A stretch of DNA of 13,125 nt from DASXUL01 sp036504855 (lineage in GTDB: Bacteria > Armatimonadota > DTGP01 > JAKQQT01). The translations under genes and the position numbers were made by a program. The notes below the pieces were generated by a model. The model was given only the letters and a program-made list of their open reading frames with translations. It was not told where the DNA came from and searched no databases. The DNA lies in assembly GCA_036504855.1 (NCBI GenBank), contig DASXUL010000165.1:1-13125 (forward strand), read 5' to 3'. This document shows, piece by piece, positions 12,774 to 13,125 of the stretch; the first letter of the stretch is position 1, and every line of letters starts with the position of its first letter.

Positions 12774-12896
12774 AGTCTTCAGTCTTCAGTGTTCAGTCGT
12801 CTGCCCTCAGCCGTTGGCTAGAGCCGATGAGCCGACAGGGGGTTTTCCCGGCGCGGAGGCTGATGACTGATGACTGAATACTGAATACTGATTACT
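12774..12896. repeat. Heptamer repeats in inverted arrangement
   Basis: The left arm (12774-12803) is made of seven-base units of the form TCAGTNT (AGTCTTC AGTCTTC AGTGTTC AGTCGTC). The right arm (about 12860-12896) has the inverse units (TGATGAC TGATGAC TGAATAC TGAATAC TGATTAC). The arms pair in about 24 of 30 positions across a spacer of about 56 bases that itself contains GTTGGCT/AGCCGAC. Similar short heptamer tracts occur between genes in several bacterial groups. This is AT-richer than its surroundings and non-coding. Confidence 0.7.
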
Positions 12897-13125
12897 CCTT
12901 CCTAGCTTGCCGCTTAGTGCTCTGTTCGGGTGGTTCTGTGAGTTGGTCGCGTCCGTAGGGAGCATCTTATGTAAGTGAAAGGCTGGCGGGCAGGGCAAGC
13001 CCATTCGTTCCAACTAAGTGCCGTTTCCAGCGTGACAAGGCCGCTTGCCTACCATCGATCGCGTCGTCTCAGCAGCCTGGGTCAGAGTTGGTGTTAGGCG
13101 TGAGACTCACCCCAAAAGGCTCCTA
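12897..13125. other. Gene-free end of window
   Basis: No reading frame with a ribosome-binding site, no tRNA-like fold and no recognisable insertion-sequence end is seen. GTTAGGCG occurs at 13093-13100, the third copy of this 8-mer in intergenic DNA of the window, followed by the small palindrome GTGAGACTCAC. The region may be the flank of a gene that lies beyond the edge or decayed DNA. Confidence 0.4.

Noticed and set aside
12897..13125. Possible insertion-sequence or transposase remnant at the window end
   Set aside because: All frames are broken by stops with no recognisable transposase motif; no terminal repeats or target duplication visible.

Overview
The window is high-GC bacterial chromosomal DNA with compact, mostly short operons. 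The best lineage hint is the protein at 8721-9860. Its C-terminal half ends in the H-X9-DG motif of the DUF1559/prepilin-processing-associated families, which are greatly expanded in Armatimonadota, Planctomycetota and Verrucomicrobiota. With the 'QQYCTDYDDRYP'-type segment, I lean towards Armatimonadota; this is inference. No rRNA, tRNA, CRISPR array or intact insertion sequence was found.

Layout. (1) 1-940: two small unrecognised proteins in tandem on the plus strand (158-379 and 545-880), both basic, Pro/Ala/Arg-rich and hydrophobic near the C-terminus. A foldable leader lies before the second, and a 12-bp bidirectional terminator follows it. (2) 979-3388, minus strand: MarR regulator, NAD(P)H-dependent FMN reductase, DoxX membrane protein and exported YceI protein, a likely redox/quinone-stress unit. 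Near-identical 17-bp sites overlap the marR -10 box and a -10-like box before the reductase gene, so MarR probably represses both. (3) 3424-3590: four successive hairpins, one of them a terminator for the next operon. (4) 3610-5303, minus strand: ECF sigma factor, zinc-finger anti-sigma factor and Spy/CpxP-like periplasmic protein, translationally overlapping; an envelope-stress unit. (5) 5504-7267, plus strand: PadR regulator with a three-half-site operator in its own promoter, overlapping a gene for a flavodoxin-fold protein with a CX2CX2CX7C cysteine motif and a C-terminal SCP2 domain.

(6) 7389-8576, minus strand: GT4 glycosyltransferase. (7) 8721-9860, plus strand: zinc ribbon + three membrane helices + H-X9-DG domain. 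(8) 9865-10001: a palindromic intergenic element. (9) 10027-11705, plus strand: a conserved protein with possible papain-like/C39-like fold, then a GNAT acetyltransferase. (10) 11724-12722, minus strand: an unrecognised four-helix membrane protein starting at TTG behind a very strong ribosome-binding site. (11) 12723-13125: about 400 bases with no supported gene, containing heptamer repeats in inverted arrangement.

The main themes are two independent regulator + flavoprotein modules (MarR and PadR) and one envelope-stress sigma module. No single obvious new defence or mobile system is visible. The strongest unusual items are the H-X9-DG fusion, the Fe-S-like flavodoxin-SCP2 fusion, the two operator sets and the palindromic repeats.
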